Source: JBPEWY01 sp052032225 (GTDB taxonomy: Bacteria > Bacteroidota > Bacteroidia > Flavobacteriales > Flavobacteriaceae). Taken from it: DNA of 17,434 bases. Both the position numbers and the translations under genes were made by a program. The stretch covers positions 1 through 17,434 of the forward strand of contig JBPEWY010000009.1 in NCBI GenBank assembly GCA_052032225.1. The letters are read 5' to 3'. The notes under the pieces are model-generated. The model saw only the letters and a list, made by a program, of their open reading frames with translations, ran no database searches and was not told the DNA's origin. Shown here one piece after another: positions 7,823-14,700 of the stretch (positions within the stretch are counted from its first letter, which is position 1; each line of letters begins with the position of its first letter).

Positions 7823-8680
7823 TTATACTGCTTTTAAGCTTAAATCTAAATTATAAACAGAATGTGTTAAAGCGCCGGAAGAGATATAATCTACTCCACA
7901 CTCAGCATATTTTCTAAGAGTTTGTTCGTTAATACCACCGGAAGATTCTGTTAAACACTTTCCGTTTATTAAGGTAACAGCTTTTTTGGTGTCAGAATAA
8001 TTAAAGTTATCTAATAAAATTCTGAAAACTCCCCCTGCATCAAGTATTTCTTGTACTTCTTGTAAATTTCTTGCTTCTACAATAATTTTTAAATCTTTAT
8101 TCTTTTCTTTTAAATAAGTTTTAGTTTTTGCAATAGCTTGTGCAATGCCACCTGCAAAATCTATATGATTATCTTTTAGCATAATCATATCATAAAGTGC
8201 AAACCTGTGGTTTTCTCCTCCTCCAATAGTAACAGCCCATTTTTCTAAAGCTCGAATTCCGGGTGTAGTTTTTCTGGTGTCTAAAATTTTAGTTTTAGTA
8301 CCTTCTAACAGCTTAACGTATTTAGCAGTTTTAGTGGCAATTGCACTCATGCGTTGCATAGCATTTAGCACAAGTCTTTCTGCTTTAAGAATACTTTGTG
8401 AGCTACCTTCTACATAAAAAACTATATCGCCATATTTTACACTATCTCCATCATTTTTAATTGTTTGCACTGAAAGATTTTCATCAACATACTTAAAAAC
8501 CATTTTTGCAAATGCTACTCCGGCTATAATCCCCTCATCTTTAACTAAAAGTTTTGCTTTTCCGGTAGCATTTTCAGGTATACATGCCAAAGAGCTATGA
8601 TCGCCATCGCCAACATCTTCTCTAATTGCATTTTCAATAATTATATGTAGTTCTTTCTCAAATTGTTCTTTAGAAATCAT
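7823..8680 (-). CDS. nadC: Nicotinate-nucleotide pyrophosphorylase (quinolinate phosphoribosyltransferase)
   Basis: NadC converts quinolinate and PRPP into nicotinate mononucleotide, CO2 and pyrophosphate in de novo NAD synthesis. The 285 residues are the normal length. Catalytic and substrate-binding motifs are intact: E102-R103 with LNAMQRMS (105-112), DTRKTTPG (134-141), R143, K147, GGGENHRF (153-160), LKDNH (168-172), VEARN (201-205), D224 in LLDNF and SSGGI (246-250). nadA and nadB are not in the window. It is the first gene of a minus-strand run with the YihY-like gene and probably priA. The 71-bp region shared with divergent rlmH contains an 8-bp inverted repeat. Confidence 0.97.
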   Translation of the reverse strand: MISKEQFEKELHIIIENAIREDVGDGDHSSLACIPENATGKAKLLVKDEGIIAGVAFAKMVFKYVDENLSVQTIKNDGDSVKYGDIVFYVEGSSQSILKAERLVLNAMQRMSAIATKTAKYVKLLEGTKTKILDTRKTTPGIRALEKWAVTIGGGENHRFALYDMIMLKDNHIDFAGGIAQAIAKTKTYLKEKNKDLKIIVEARNLQEVQEILDAGGVFRILLDNFNYSDTKKAVTLINGKCLTESSGGINEQTLRKYAECGVDYISSGALTHSVYNLDLSLKAV

Positions 8681-8705
8681 GCTAAAAAATTGTTTATCGC
8701 TAAAA

Positions 8706-8737
8706 TAAGACCATTTTTATAAATAACTTTGGTCTTA
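8706..8737. promoter_or_regulatory. Inverted repeat in the nadC/rlmH divergent promoter region
   Basis: TAAGACCA (8706-8713) and TGGTCTTA (8730-8737) are perfect 8-bp arms around a 16-bp A/T-rich centre. The right arm overlaps TAACTTTG (8724-8731), an exact TAnnTTTG match facing rlmH. The left arm touches TATTTTAG (8700-8707, minus), a 7-of-8 match facing nadC. The placement suits a dimeric repressor acting on both genes, but no known regulator's site is recognised and chance cannot be excluded. Confidence 0.4.
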
Positions 8738-8751
8738 GTAATAATAACAAC

Positions 8752-9225
8752 ATGACCATAACATTATTAGCTATTGGTAAAACAGATAATAAAGCACTAG
8801 AGCAACTAATTAATGAATATGCAAAACGATTAAAGCACTACATAAAGTTTAACTTTATTATTATACCTGACATAAAAAACAGTAAAAATTTAAGCGTTCA
8901 GCAGCAAAAAGAGAAAGAAGCTGAGCAGCTCTTAAAAAAACTTTCTGCAGCAGATACAGTAATTTTGTTAGATGAAAACGGAAAACAATATTCTTCTGTT
9001 TCATTTGCAGATTTTTTGCAAAAAAAAATGAATGCAGCTACCAAAAATCTTGTGTTTATTATTGGAGGTCCTTATGGTTTTGCTGATGCTTTATATAATA
9101 GAGCACAAGGACAATTATCACTTTCTAAAATGACTTTTTCGCACCAAATGGTACGGCTGTTTTTTGTAGAGCAACTTTACAGAGCTTTTACTATATTACG
9201 TAACGAACCCTATCATCATCAATAA
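8752..9225 (+). CDS. rlmH: 23S rRNA (pseudouridine(1915)-N(3))-methyltransferase RlmH
   Basis: RlmH is a SPOUT-class enzyme that methylates pseudouridine 1915 in helix 69 of 23S rRNA with S-adenosylmethionine, acting on assembled 70S ribosomes. The 157 residues match the family length. The start MTITLLAIGKT, LDENG (73-77), the SAM-binding loop IIGGPYGF (103-110) and the C-terminal knot ending MTFSHQMVRLFFVEQLYRAF...PYHHQ are all present. A -7-like TAACTTTG (8724-8731) would start transcription near 8737. The RdgB-like gene follows three bases after the stop, so the two are surely one operon. Confidence 0.98.
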   Translation: MTITLLAIGKTDNKALEQLINEYAKRLKHYIKFNFIIIPDIKNSKNLSVQQQKEKEAEQLLKKLSAADTVILLDENGKQYSSVSFADFLQKKMNAATKNLVFIIGGPYGFADALYNRAQGQLSLSKMTFSHQMVRLFFVEQLYRAFTILRNEPYHHQ

Positions 9226-9228
9226 GCT

Positions 9229-9801
9229 ATGCAACTGGTTTTTGCTACACACAACGAGAATAAATTTAAAGAAGTTAAGCTGTTAATACCTAAGCATATA
9301 GAACTACTTAGCTTAAAGGATATTGGCTGTTTTGAAGAAATTCCTGAAACAGCACAAACAATAGCAGAAAATGCCATATTAAAAGCAGAATATGTGTATA
9401 GAAAATATAAAGTAGCTTGTTTTGCTGATGATACAGGGTTAGAAGTAGACGCCTTAAATGGTGCCCCCGGTGTGTATTCTGCCAGATATGCAGGCCCTCA
9501 AAAAAGTGCTGCCGATAACATAAACAAATTATTATTAGAGCTTAAAGACAAGAGTAACAGAGGTGCTCAATTTAAAACTGTTATTGCACTAAAAACTAAG
9601 CAAGAAGAGTTGCTTTTTCAAGGAATTGTAAGAGGTTCTATAACTACCTTACCTATTGGAAGTGGAGGCTTTGGCTATGATCCTGTTTTTATTCCTGAAG
9701 GGTATTCTAAAACCTTTGCAGAACTTCCTATTACAACCAAAAACGAAATCAGCCACCGAGCAAAAGCACTACAACATTTATTAGATTATTTAAAAAAATA
9801 A
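9229..9801 (+). CDS. rdgB: Non-canonical purine NTP pyrophosphatase (RdgB/HAM1 family)
   Basis: Enzymes of this family hydrolyse dITP, ITP and XTP to the monophosphates and so keep deaminated purines out of DNA and RNA. The 190 residues match the family length. Substrate-binding motifs are intact: THNENKFKE (7-15), FADDTGLEVDALNGAPGVYSA (65-85) with the catalytic acidic pair, GGFGYDPVF (146-154) and ISHRAKAL (174-181). It is the second gene of the rlmH unit, three bases after the rlmH stop. No hairpin terminator is visible behind it, so some read-through into the helicase leader is possible. Confidence 0.96.
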   Translation: MQLVFATHNENKFKEVKLLIPKHIELLSLKDIGCFEEIPETAQTIAENAILKAEYVYRKYKVACFADDTGLEVDALNGAPGVYSARYAGPQKSAADNINKLLLELKDKSNRGAQFKTVIALKTKQEELLFQGIVRGSITTLPIGSGGFGYDPVFIPEGYSKTFAELPITTKNEISHRAKALQHLLDYLKK

Positions 9802-9832
9802 TATTTACATGCTATTATTAACTAATTAATGG

Positions 9833-9840
9833 TACATTTG
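9833..9840 (+). promoter_or_regulatory. Candidate -7 element for the DEAD-box helicase gene
   Basis: TACATTTG matches TAnnTTTG exactly and would start transcription near 9846. That leaves an unusually long leader of about 105 nt before the ATG at 9951. No TTG is found at the expected -33 position. Confidence 0.4.
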
Positions 9841-9845
9841 CGCCT

Positions 9846-9950
9846 TTAATTTAGCCGCCAGTATGGCATGTGTTGTGAGGGCTTCACAATTTTATACGGA
9901 TTTTCGCCCCAATACAACACTCGTATTTGCGAAAAAAAGTATAAAAATTT
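9846..9950 (+). promoter_or_regulatory. Structured 5' leader of the DEAD-box RNA helicase mRNA
   Basis: The leader holds several complementary segments. GCCA/TGGC (9857-9860 with 9864-9867) is a small hairpin. TTGTGA/TCACAA (9873-9878 with 9884-9889) is a second, with loop GGGCT. TTTTCGC/GCGAAAA (9901-9907 with 9929-9935) encloses AATAC/GTATT (9911-9915 with 9923-9927) to make a 12-bp interrupted hairpin ending 15 bases before the ATG. Two alternative pairings compete with these: GTGTTGT/ACAACAC (9870-9876 with 9914-9920) and ATACG/CGTAT (9894-9898 with 9922-9926). GGGC in the second loop can also pair with GCCC at 9906-9909. A leader that switches fold would suit a cold-induced helicase, but this is inferred from one sequence. 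Nothing else in the window has a leader this long. Confidence 0.5.
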
Positions 9951-11642
9951 ATGACAAAATTTGAAGCACTCGGCCTCAACAACTCTCTTTTGATGGCCAT
10001 TAATGATTTAGGATTTGAAACTCCTTCTGAAGTACAAGAAAAAGCAATCCCAATTTTACTAAACCAGAAAACAGATTTAGTAGCGCTTGCACAAACCGGA
10101 ACAGGTAAAACTGCTGCATTCGGGTTTCCGTTAATTCAAAAAATAAACACTAAAAGCTCTATAACACAGGCCTTAATTTTATCGCCAACCAGAGAACTTT
10201 GTTTACAAATAACTAACGAACTCACACATTATGCTAAATATGAGCCTTCTGTAAATGTTGTAGCTATTTATGGTGGCGCCAGTATTAAAGATCAAGCTAA
10301 ACAAATACAAAAGGGAGCACAAATAGTAGTGGCAACACCCGGGCGTATGCAAGATATGATTAATCGTAACCTTGTAGATATCTCTAATATTGATTATTGT
10401 GTGTTAGACGAAGCAGACGAAATGCTTAACATGGGATTCTATGAAGATATTACCGCAATTTTATCGCATACTCCTTCAAATAAAAACACATGGTTGTTTT
10501 CGGCTACTATGCCTAAAGAAGTGGCTACCATAGCCAGAAAATTTATGCAACAGCCCAAAGAAATAGTTGTTGGCACAAAAAATTCGGGATCAGATAATGT
10601 AAAGCACGAGTATTATGTGGTTAACGGCAGAGACAGGTATTTGGCTTTAAAGCGTCTTGCAGATGCTAATCCGGGGATATTTTCTGTTGTGTTTTGTAGA
10701 ACTAAAAGAGACACACAAAAGGTTGCCGAAAAGTTAATTGAAGACGGTTATAATGCGGGAGCGCTTCACGGAGATTTAAGTCAAAATCAGCGTGATATGG
10801 TTATGAAAGCATTCCGCTCTAAACAATTGCAAATGTTAGTTGCTACAGACGTTGCAGCCAGAGGAATTGATGTAGATGATATTACCCACGTAATTAACTA
10901 CCAATTACCAGACGATATAGAAACCTATACACACCGAAGTGGTAGAACCGGTAGAGCAGGAAAATCCGGGGTTTCTATGGTTATTGTTTCTAAAAGTGAA
11001 GTTAGAAGAATAAAAACCATAGAAAAAATTATAAAGAAAAACTTTGAAGCAAAAAAGCTGCCAAGCGGAATAGAAATTTGCGAAATTCAACTGTATCATC
11101 TGGCAAACAGTATAAAAAATACTCCGGTAAACAAAGAAATAGAGAATTATTTACCAGCCATTTATGATGTTTTTGAAGGTATAGAAAGAGACGATTTAAT
11201 AAAAAGAATGATTTCTGTAGAGTTCTCTAGATTCTACAATTATTATAAGAATGCCCGCGATTTAAATATTAGCAACGATAAGGAAGATTACAGCAGTAAC
11301 TCTGATAGTGTTAGATATTTTATTAATGTAGGTGAAAGAGATGGTTACGACTGGAGATCTCTTAAAGATTTTTTACGCGCTGTTTTAGAATTAGACAAAG
11401 ACGATATTTACCGTGTAGATGTTAAAGAAAGTTTTTCATTTTTCAATACCGACACCAAACACAAACAAACCATTTTAGAGATTTTCTCAGAATTTAAACT
11501 AAATGGCAGGTTTATAAATGTAGAAGTATCTAACAATCCTAGTAGTAGTAAAAGTAGAGGCAAGAAAAAAGGAAAAGGAAAAAAATCATTCAGCAGGCAT
11601 CAAAACTCATCTAAACGAAAAGCAAAAAAAAGGTACAATTAA
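9951..11642 (+). CDS. DEAD-box ATP-dependent RNA helicase with DbpA-type RNA-binding domain
   Basis: This is a DeaD/CsdA-like RNA helicase that probably remodels structured RNA during ribosome assembly, mRNA decay or cold adaptation. All core motifs are present: the Q motif around FEALGLNN...TPSEVQEKAIP (4-34), AQTGTGKT (47-54), PTREL (79-83), TPGR (129-132), DEAD (153-156), SAT (184-186), ARGID (303-307) and HRSGRTGRAG (328-337). A linker to about 450 is followed by a DbpA-like RNA-recognition domain (about 454-527). The tail (about 531-563) is very rich in lysine, arginine and serine and probably binds RNA non-specifically. At 563 residues it is between E. coli DbpA (457) and DeaD (629). 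I give no symbol because DeaD- and DbpA-like members cannot be told apart safely here. The leader is structured. Confidence 0.96.
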   Translation: MTKFEALGLNNSLLMAINDLGFETPSEVQEKAIPILLNQKTDLVALAQTGTGKTAAFGFPLIQKINTKSSITQALILSPTRELCLQITNELTHYAKYEPSVNVVAIYGGASIKDQAKQIQKGAQIVVATPGRMQDMINRNLVDISNIDYCVLDEADEMLNMGFYEDITAILSHTPSNKNTWLFSATMPKEVATIARKFMQQPKEIVVGTKNSGSDNVKHEYYVVNGRDRYLALKRLADANPGIFSVVFCRTKRDTQKVAEKLIEDGYNAGALHGDLSQNQRDMVMKAFRSKQLQMLVATDVAARGIDVDDITHVINYQLPDDIETYTHRSGRTGRAGKSGVSMVIVSKSEVRRIKTIEKIIKKNFEAKKLPSGIEICEIQLYHLANSIKNTPVNKEIENYLPAIYDVFEGIERDDLIKRMISVEFSRFYNYYKNARDLNISNDKEDYSSNSDSVRYFINVGERDGYDWRSLKDFLRAVLELDKDDIYRVDVKESFSFFNTDTKHKQTILEIFSEFKLNGRFINVEVSNNPSSSKSRGKKKGKGKKSFSRHQNSSKRKAKKRYN

Positions 11643-11667
11643 AATTAGTTAATATTACATTAAAATA

Positions 11668-11675
11668 TAGTTTTG
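11668..11675 (+). promoter_or_regulatory. Candidate -7 element of the regulatory-like-domain protein gene
   Basis: TAGTTTTG matches TAnnTTTG exactly and lies 40 bases before the ATG at 11716. No convincing -33 TTG is present. It suggests that the next two genes have their own start separate from the helicase gene, since the helicase stop is only 26 bases upstream of the box. Confidence 0.4.
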
Positions 11676-11715
11676 CCATACCGGGTTTTCTATTTGTTTA
11701 GTATTTTTAGCCCCA

Positions 11716-12483
11716 ATGAGTATGAAAAATTTTTTCTTTTTATTGTTTTTCCTGGTAGGGTTTACCCTTTATGCACAAGAAGATAGTGCATTACAAGCTA
11801 CTGTTATAAACGCACAAACTCAAGAACCTTTAGAGAGTGTTCACGTAATTAACTTAAATAAAGTAATTGGTACAATTACTAATAAAAACGGTGAGTTTAA
11901 AATAACTGCAGCAGTAAACGATACACTTTATTTTTCGTATTTAGGATTTAAATCTATTAAGGTTCGTGTTACAAACGATATGCTTAAGTTTAAAAACACT
12001 AAAATAGAGCTTACAGAACTTGCCTATGCATTAGAAGAAGTTACTGTAAAACCTTACCAATTAACAGGTTATTTAGAAATTGATGCTAAAAATATCCCTA
12101 TAAATACTGCCTACCAATACAAAATTGCAGGATTACCAAGAGGCTATGAAGCCAGAAGCTATAACCCAAGTACTATCACAAAAGTACTGGGTGCGCTTTT
12201 TAATCCGGCAGACTTTCTACATAATATCTTCGGAAAAAAGCCTAAGCAAATGCGAAAGCTTAGAAAAATGAAAAAAGATGATGAAATTAGAAATCTCTTG
12301 GCTTCTAAATTTGATAGAGAAACACTAACCGAACTACTGCAATTAGAGCGTATTGATATTGATGAAATTTTGCGAAACTGTAACTACTCTAAACAGTTTA
12401 TACAAACTGCAAACGACTTGCAAATTTTAGATGCCATAAGTGAATGCTACGAAGAGTATAGAGTTTTAAACAGGATTAACTAA
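11716..12483 (+). CDS. Exported protein with carboxypeptidase-regulatory-like domain
   Basis: The 255-residue product has a signal peptide (about 1-21, ending LYAQ). The ATG at 11722 (Met3) would give a more typical MKNFFF start. Residues about 27-112 form a carboxypeptidase-regulatory-like beta-sandwich (TVINAQTQEPLESVHVI, TNKNGEFKI, YFSYLGFKS, LEEVTVKP) of the kind found at the front of TonB-dependent receptors. No plug or barrel follows. Instead there is a basic, mainly helical segment of about 140 residues with a lysine/arginine-rich cluster (GKKPKQMRKLRKMKKDDE, about 175-192). The likely place is the periplasm or outer-membrane inner face. Similar short stand-alone proteins are common in Flavobacteriia, but I know of no assigned function. 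The SanA-like gene follows after 12 bases, so the two are probably co-transcribed. Confidence 0.85.
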   Translation: MSMKNFFFLLFFLVGFTLYAQEDSALQATVINAQTQEPLESVHVINLNKVIGTITNKNGEFKITAAVNDTLYFSYLGFKSIKVRVTNDMLKFKNTKIELTELAYALEEVTVKPYQLTGYLEIDAKNIPINTAYQYKIAGLPRGYEARSYNPSTITKVLGALFNPADFLHNIFGKKPKQMRKLRKMKKDDEIRNLLASKFDRETLTELLQLERIDIDEILRNCNYSKQFIQTANDLQILDAISECYEEYRVLNRIN

Positions 12484-12495
12484 CTTTATGCTACT

Positions 12496-13137
12496 ATGGC
12501 ATTTAAAGTAAAAATTATTCCTGTTTTATCTTTTTTGTTTTTAATACTTGTGCTTATTGTAATTAGCTGTAATGCTTGGGTTAATCAATTTAGTAAACGG
12601 TGTTACAGTGATGTAGAATCATTACCTAAAAAGAAAGTTGGATTAGTACTTGGTACTGCTAAATTTTTAGTTAGTGGTGGAGAAAACCCGTATTATACTA
12701 ACAGAATTAAAGCTGCCGTAGAGGTTTTTAATAGTGGTAAAATAGATTACATTATAGTTTCTGGAGATAATGCTACTAAAGCCTATAATGAACCCATTAC
12801 AATGAAAAACGATTTAGTAGCTAATGGCATTCCTGAAGATAAAATATACTTAGATTATGCCGGTTTTAGAACGTTAGACTCGGTAGAGCGAGCCAAAGAA
12901 ATCTTCGGTCAGAATTCATTTATAATTATCTCGCAACAATTTCACAACGAAAGAGCTTTAGCCATTGCACAATCTAAAGGTATAAATGCATTTGCTTTTA
13001 ATGCAAAAGGAGTGTATGGCAAAAAAAGTTTTAAAACCAATTTAAGAGAGCTGTTTGCAAGAGTTAAAACCGTTTTAGATTTAACCATTTTGCAAACCAA
13101 GCCAAAATTTTACGGTGAAAAAATAATTATAGAGTAG
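12496..13137 (+). CDS. SanA/YdcF (DUF218) family membrane-anchored protein
   Basis: The 213 residues match the SanA branch of the DUF218 family. E. coli SanA is an inner-membrane protein that affects envelope permeability to vancomycin at high temperature; its biochemical activity is unknown. A single hydrophobic segment (about 7-25) anchors a soluble domain outside the cytoplasm. Family landmarks are VGLVLGTAK (48-56), NRIKAAVEVFNSGK (69-82), IVSGDN (87-92), DYAGFRTLDSVERA (120-133) and ISQQFHNERA (145-154). The end of the hydrophobic segment reads VISC (22-25), which also fits a lipobox, so a lipoprotein is possible. The gene converges with the DinB-like gene, with six bases between the stops. 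Confidence 0.88.
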   Translation: MAFKVKIIPVLSFLFLILVLIVISCNAWVNQFSKRCYSDVESLPKKKVGLVLGTAKFLVSGGENPYYTNRIKAAVEVFNSGKIDYIIVSGDNATKAYNEPITMKNDLVANGIPEDKIYLDYAGFRTLDSVERAKEIFGQNSFIIISQQFHNERALAIAQSKGINAFAFNAKGVYGKKSFKTNLRELFARVKTVLDLTILQTKPKFYGEKIIIE

Positions 13138-13143
13138 CCAAAT

Positions 13144-13737
13144 CTATTGTTTTCTCACTGTGCCCGTAAAAACACTAATCTTTTTACTTATTGGATTTCC
13201 GGATGATCTTCTAAAAGATACTACCTGCCCTACATGCCAAATAGCATCTGCTATTGGACCATTTATTAAATTCCAAAAAGGAAATTCAACTATATTATTA
13301 TCTCGATTAAAAATTATGTTGGTGTTTTCTAAAATTCCGGGATTTGAAAACCGTAAAAAATCACTTGTTTCTTTTAACATGTGCAACGTGTTTGCTCGCT
13401 TGTCTTTAAACGAAGTTGCTTTTAGAGCTTCTTTTTGTAAAACAGTTTTATAAATTAATGAGACAAGACTGTAAATATGGTCAATTGTTTCTATTGTAGT
13501 TCTTGCATTCTCACTAGGCTTATACGCTAAATCTACTTCTCTTAGCCCCTCTGTAGCCCAATAATATCTAAAACCTAATCCATCAATTAATCTTGCTACG
13601 ACAGTTTCTGAGGTATACTTTTCTGGATGTTGAGGGATTTCGGCATACGGTAATGTTTGCATAGACGATGTATTTATTTGTGCTTGAAGCATTATAGTTA
13701 CCAACACAAAACAAAACACAGTAACTTTCTTTTTCAT
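13144..13737 (-). CDS. Exported DinB-superfamily protein
   Basis: DinB-fold proteins are four-helix bundles, often with a three-histidine metal site, and many are thiol- or metal-dependent transferases; most have no assigned substrate. I chose the ATG at 13737, which gives 197 residues and a clean signal peptide (MKKKVTVF...LQAQ, 1-20). An ATG at 13761 would add eight residues and overlap the previous gene by eight bases. The core shows the family pattern: H87 in TIETIDHIYSLVSLIYKTVL and H168 in IADAIWHVGQVVSFRRSSGNP (162-182), near the C-terminus as usual. The third ligand is not clear. A signal peptide is unusual for this fold. It is the last gene of the VOC/SRPBCC cassette. Confidence 0.82.
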   Translation of the reverse strand: MKKKVTVFCFVLVTIMLQAQINTSSMQTLPYAEIPQHPEKYTSETVVARLIDGLGFRYYWATEGLREVDLAYKPSENARTTIETIDHIYSLVSLIYKTVLQKEALKATSFKDKRANTLHMLKETSDFLRFSNPGILENTNIIFNRDNNIVEFPFWNLINGPIADAIWHVGQVVSFRRSSGNPISKKISVFTGTVRKQ

Positions 13738-13753
13738 ATAAAATAAAATTCTG

Positions 13754-14128
13754 TTAAGCATTAGAGTGCAGGGCTACTCTGTTTCCTTCTGTATCTATAA
13801 ACACCCCCATGTAACCATACTCTGGCGAAATTTGTGTTTTTGGTTGATATATTTTTCCTCCGGCAGCTTCTACTCTATCTAACTCATGTTGAACATCATC
13901 ACTTTTAAAATAAACGAGAGTTCCTTCTTGAGAAGGAATATAAGTATCTTGTTTAATTAGCGTTCCTTGTGCTCCCGGCACGTCACCTCTATCCGGAAAC
14001 CACCCCATTAGCATTCCACCAAAATCAACAACATTAATTTCTAGATTAAATACTGTTTCATAAAACTGTTTGGCTCTATCCATATCATGCACAGGAATCT
14101 CAAACCAACATACCATATTATGCTTCAT
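13754..14128 (-). CDS. VOC family protein (glyoxalase/dioxygenase fold)
   Basis: The 124 residues form one vicinal-oxygen-chelate module of two beta-alpha-beta-beta-beta repeats. It has the typical start MVCWFEIPVHDMDRAKQFYETVF, a middle segment GTLVYFKSDDVQHELDRVEAAGGKI (about 69-93) and the end GYMGVFIDTEGNRVALHS. Members include glyoxalase I, antibiotic-binding proteins and extradiol dioxygenases; the sequence does not choose between them. Glutamate near the start (E10) and the C-terminal part of the second repeat could supply metal ligands if it dimerises. It begins seven bases after the SRPBCC gene and ends at the DinB-like gene, so it is in the same transcript. Confidence 0.9.
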   Translation of the reverse strand: MKHNMVCWFEIPVHDMDRAKQFYETVFNLEINVVDFGGMLMGWFPDRGDVPGAQGTLIKQDTYIPSQEGTLVYFKSDDVQHELDRVEAAGGKIYQPKTQISPEYGYMGVFIDTEGNRVALHSNA

Positions 14129-14135
14129 AACTTTC

Positions 14136-14663
14136 TTAGCTTTCTAAACGATTTTTAAGTTTATTTAATCCGTTTTCAAAATCTTTCCCCACGGCCTTAT
14201 CCATGTTCATAAACAGCATAAAAATGCTAAACGGAAATTTGTTTTTACCAGAAAATCCCCAAGTAACTTTAGTACTATTTTCTCCTTCTTTAACTACTTT
14301 TAAGTATGCATCAGATTCAGATTTCCATGGTTTAAAAAAGCGTAATTTGCTTTCTACTATTTCGTTGTCTACAATTTTGGTAATTTCTTGTTCTCCTTCT
14401 CCAACATCTTTATTACCTGCCCATCTGCTTAATGCTCCAACGGTACCGTCTTCTCCTTCAAACTCTTTTTTCATGTTTGGATCTTTTTCTTCCCACGGGC
14501 TCCATTCTTCTTGGTTTTTTAAATATTTAAGGTAGGCAAATACTTCAGAAACCGGTTTATTAACAACAATACTTCTGCTTATGTGAAACGTTTTTGGTGC
14601 AATTAAACCTAATACAATTACAAGTGCTACCAGACCTGCTAAAATGTAAAGAAAAATACTCAT
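14136..14663 (-). CDS. SRPBCC family protein with N-terminal membrane anchor
   Basis: The 175 residues start with a hydrophobic helix (about 4-22), followed by the opening strand of a START/Bet v 1-like domain (ISRSIVVNKPVSEVFAYLKYLKNQEEWSPWEEKDP, about 28-62). The fold encloses a deep hydrophobic pocket used by relatives to bind or transform lipids and polyketides. Later landmarks are GTVGALSRWAGNKDVGEGEQEIT (about 73-95) and the terminal helix MDKAVGKDFENGLNKLKNRLE. The anchor would hold the pocket at the membrane, but the side is not certain. Homologues are common in Bacteroidota as polyketide cyclase-like proteins of unknown ligand. It follows the AHSA1-type gene by 37 bases and precedes the VOC gene by seven. 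Confidence 0.88.
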   Translation of the reverse strand: MSIFLYILAGLVALVIVLGLIAPKTFHISRSIVVNKPVSEVFAYLKYLKNQEEWSPWEEKDPNMKKEFEGEDGTVGALSRWAGNKDVGEGEQEITKIVDNEIVESKLRFFKPWKSESDAYLKVVKEGENSTKVTWGFSGKNKFPFSIFMLFMNMDKAVGKDFENGLNKLKNRLES

Positions 14664-14700
14664 AGTTTTAGTTTTTATGGTTAGTAATTAGTTTAATAAA

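Noticed and set aside
13737..13761. Upstream ATG at 13761 as the start of the DinB-like gene
   Set aside because: It would put eight residues (MLNRILFY) before an otherwise typical signal peptide and overlap the previous gene; the ATG at 13737 fits better, though coupling by overlap cannot be excluded.
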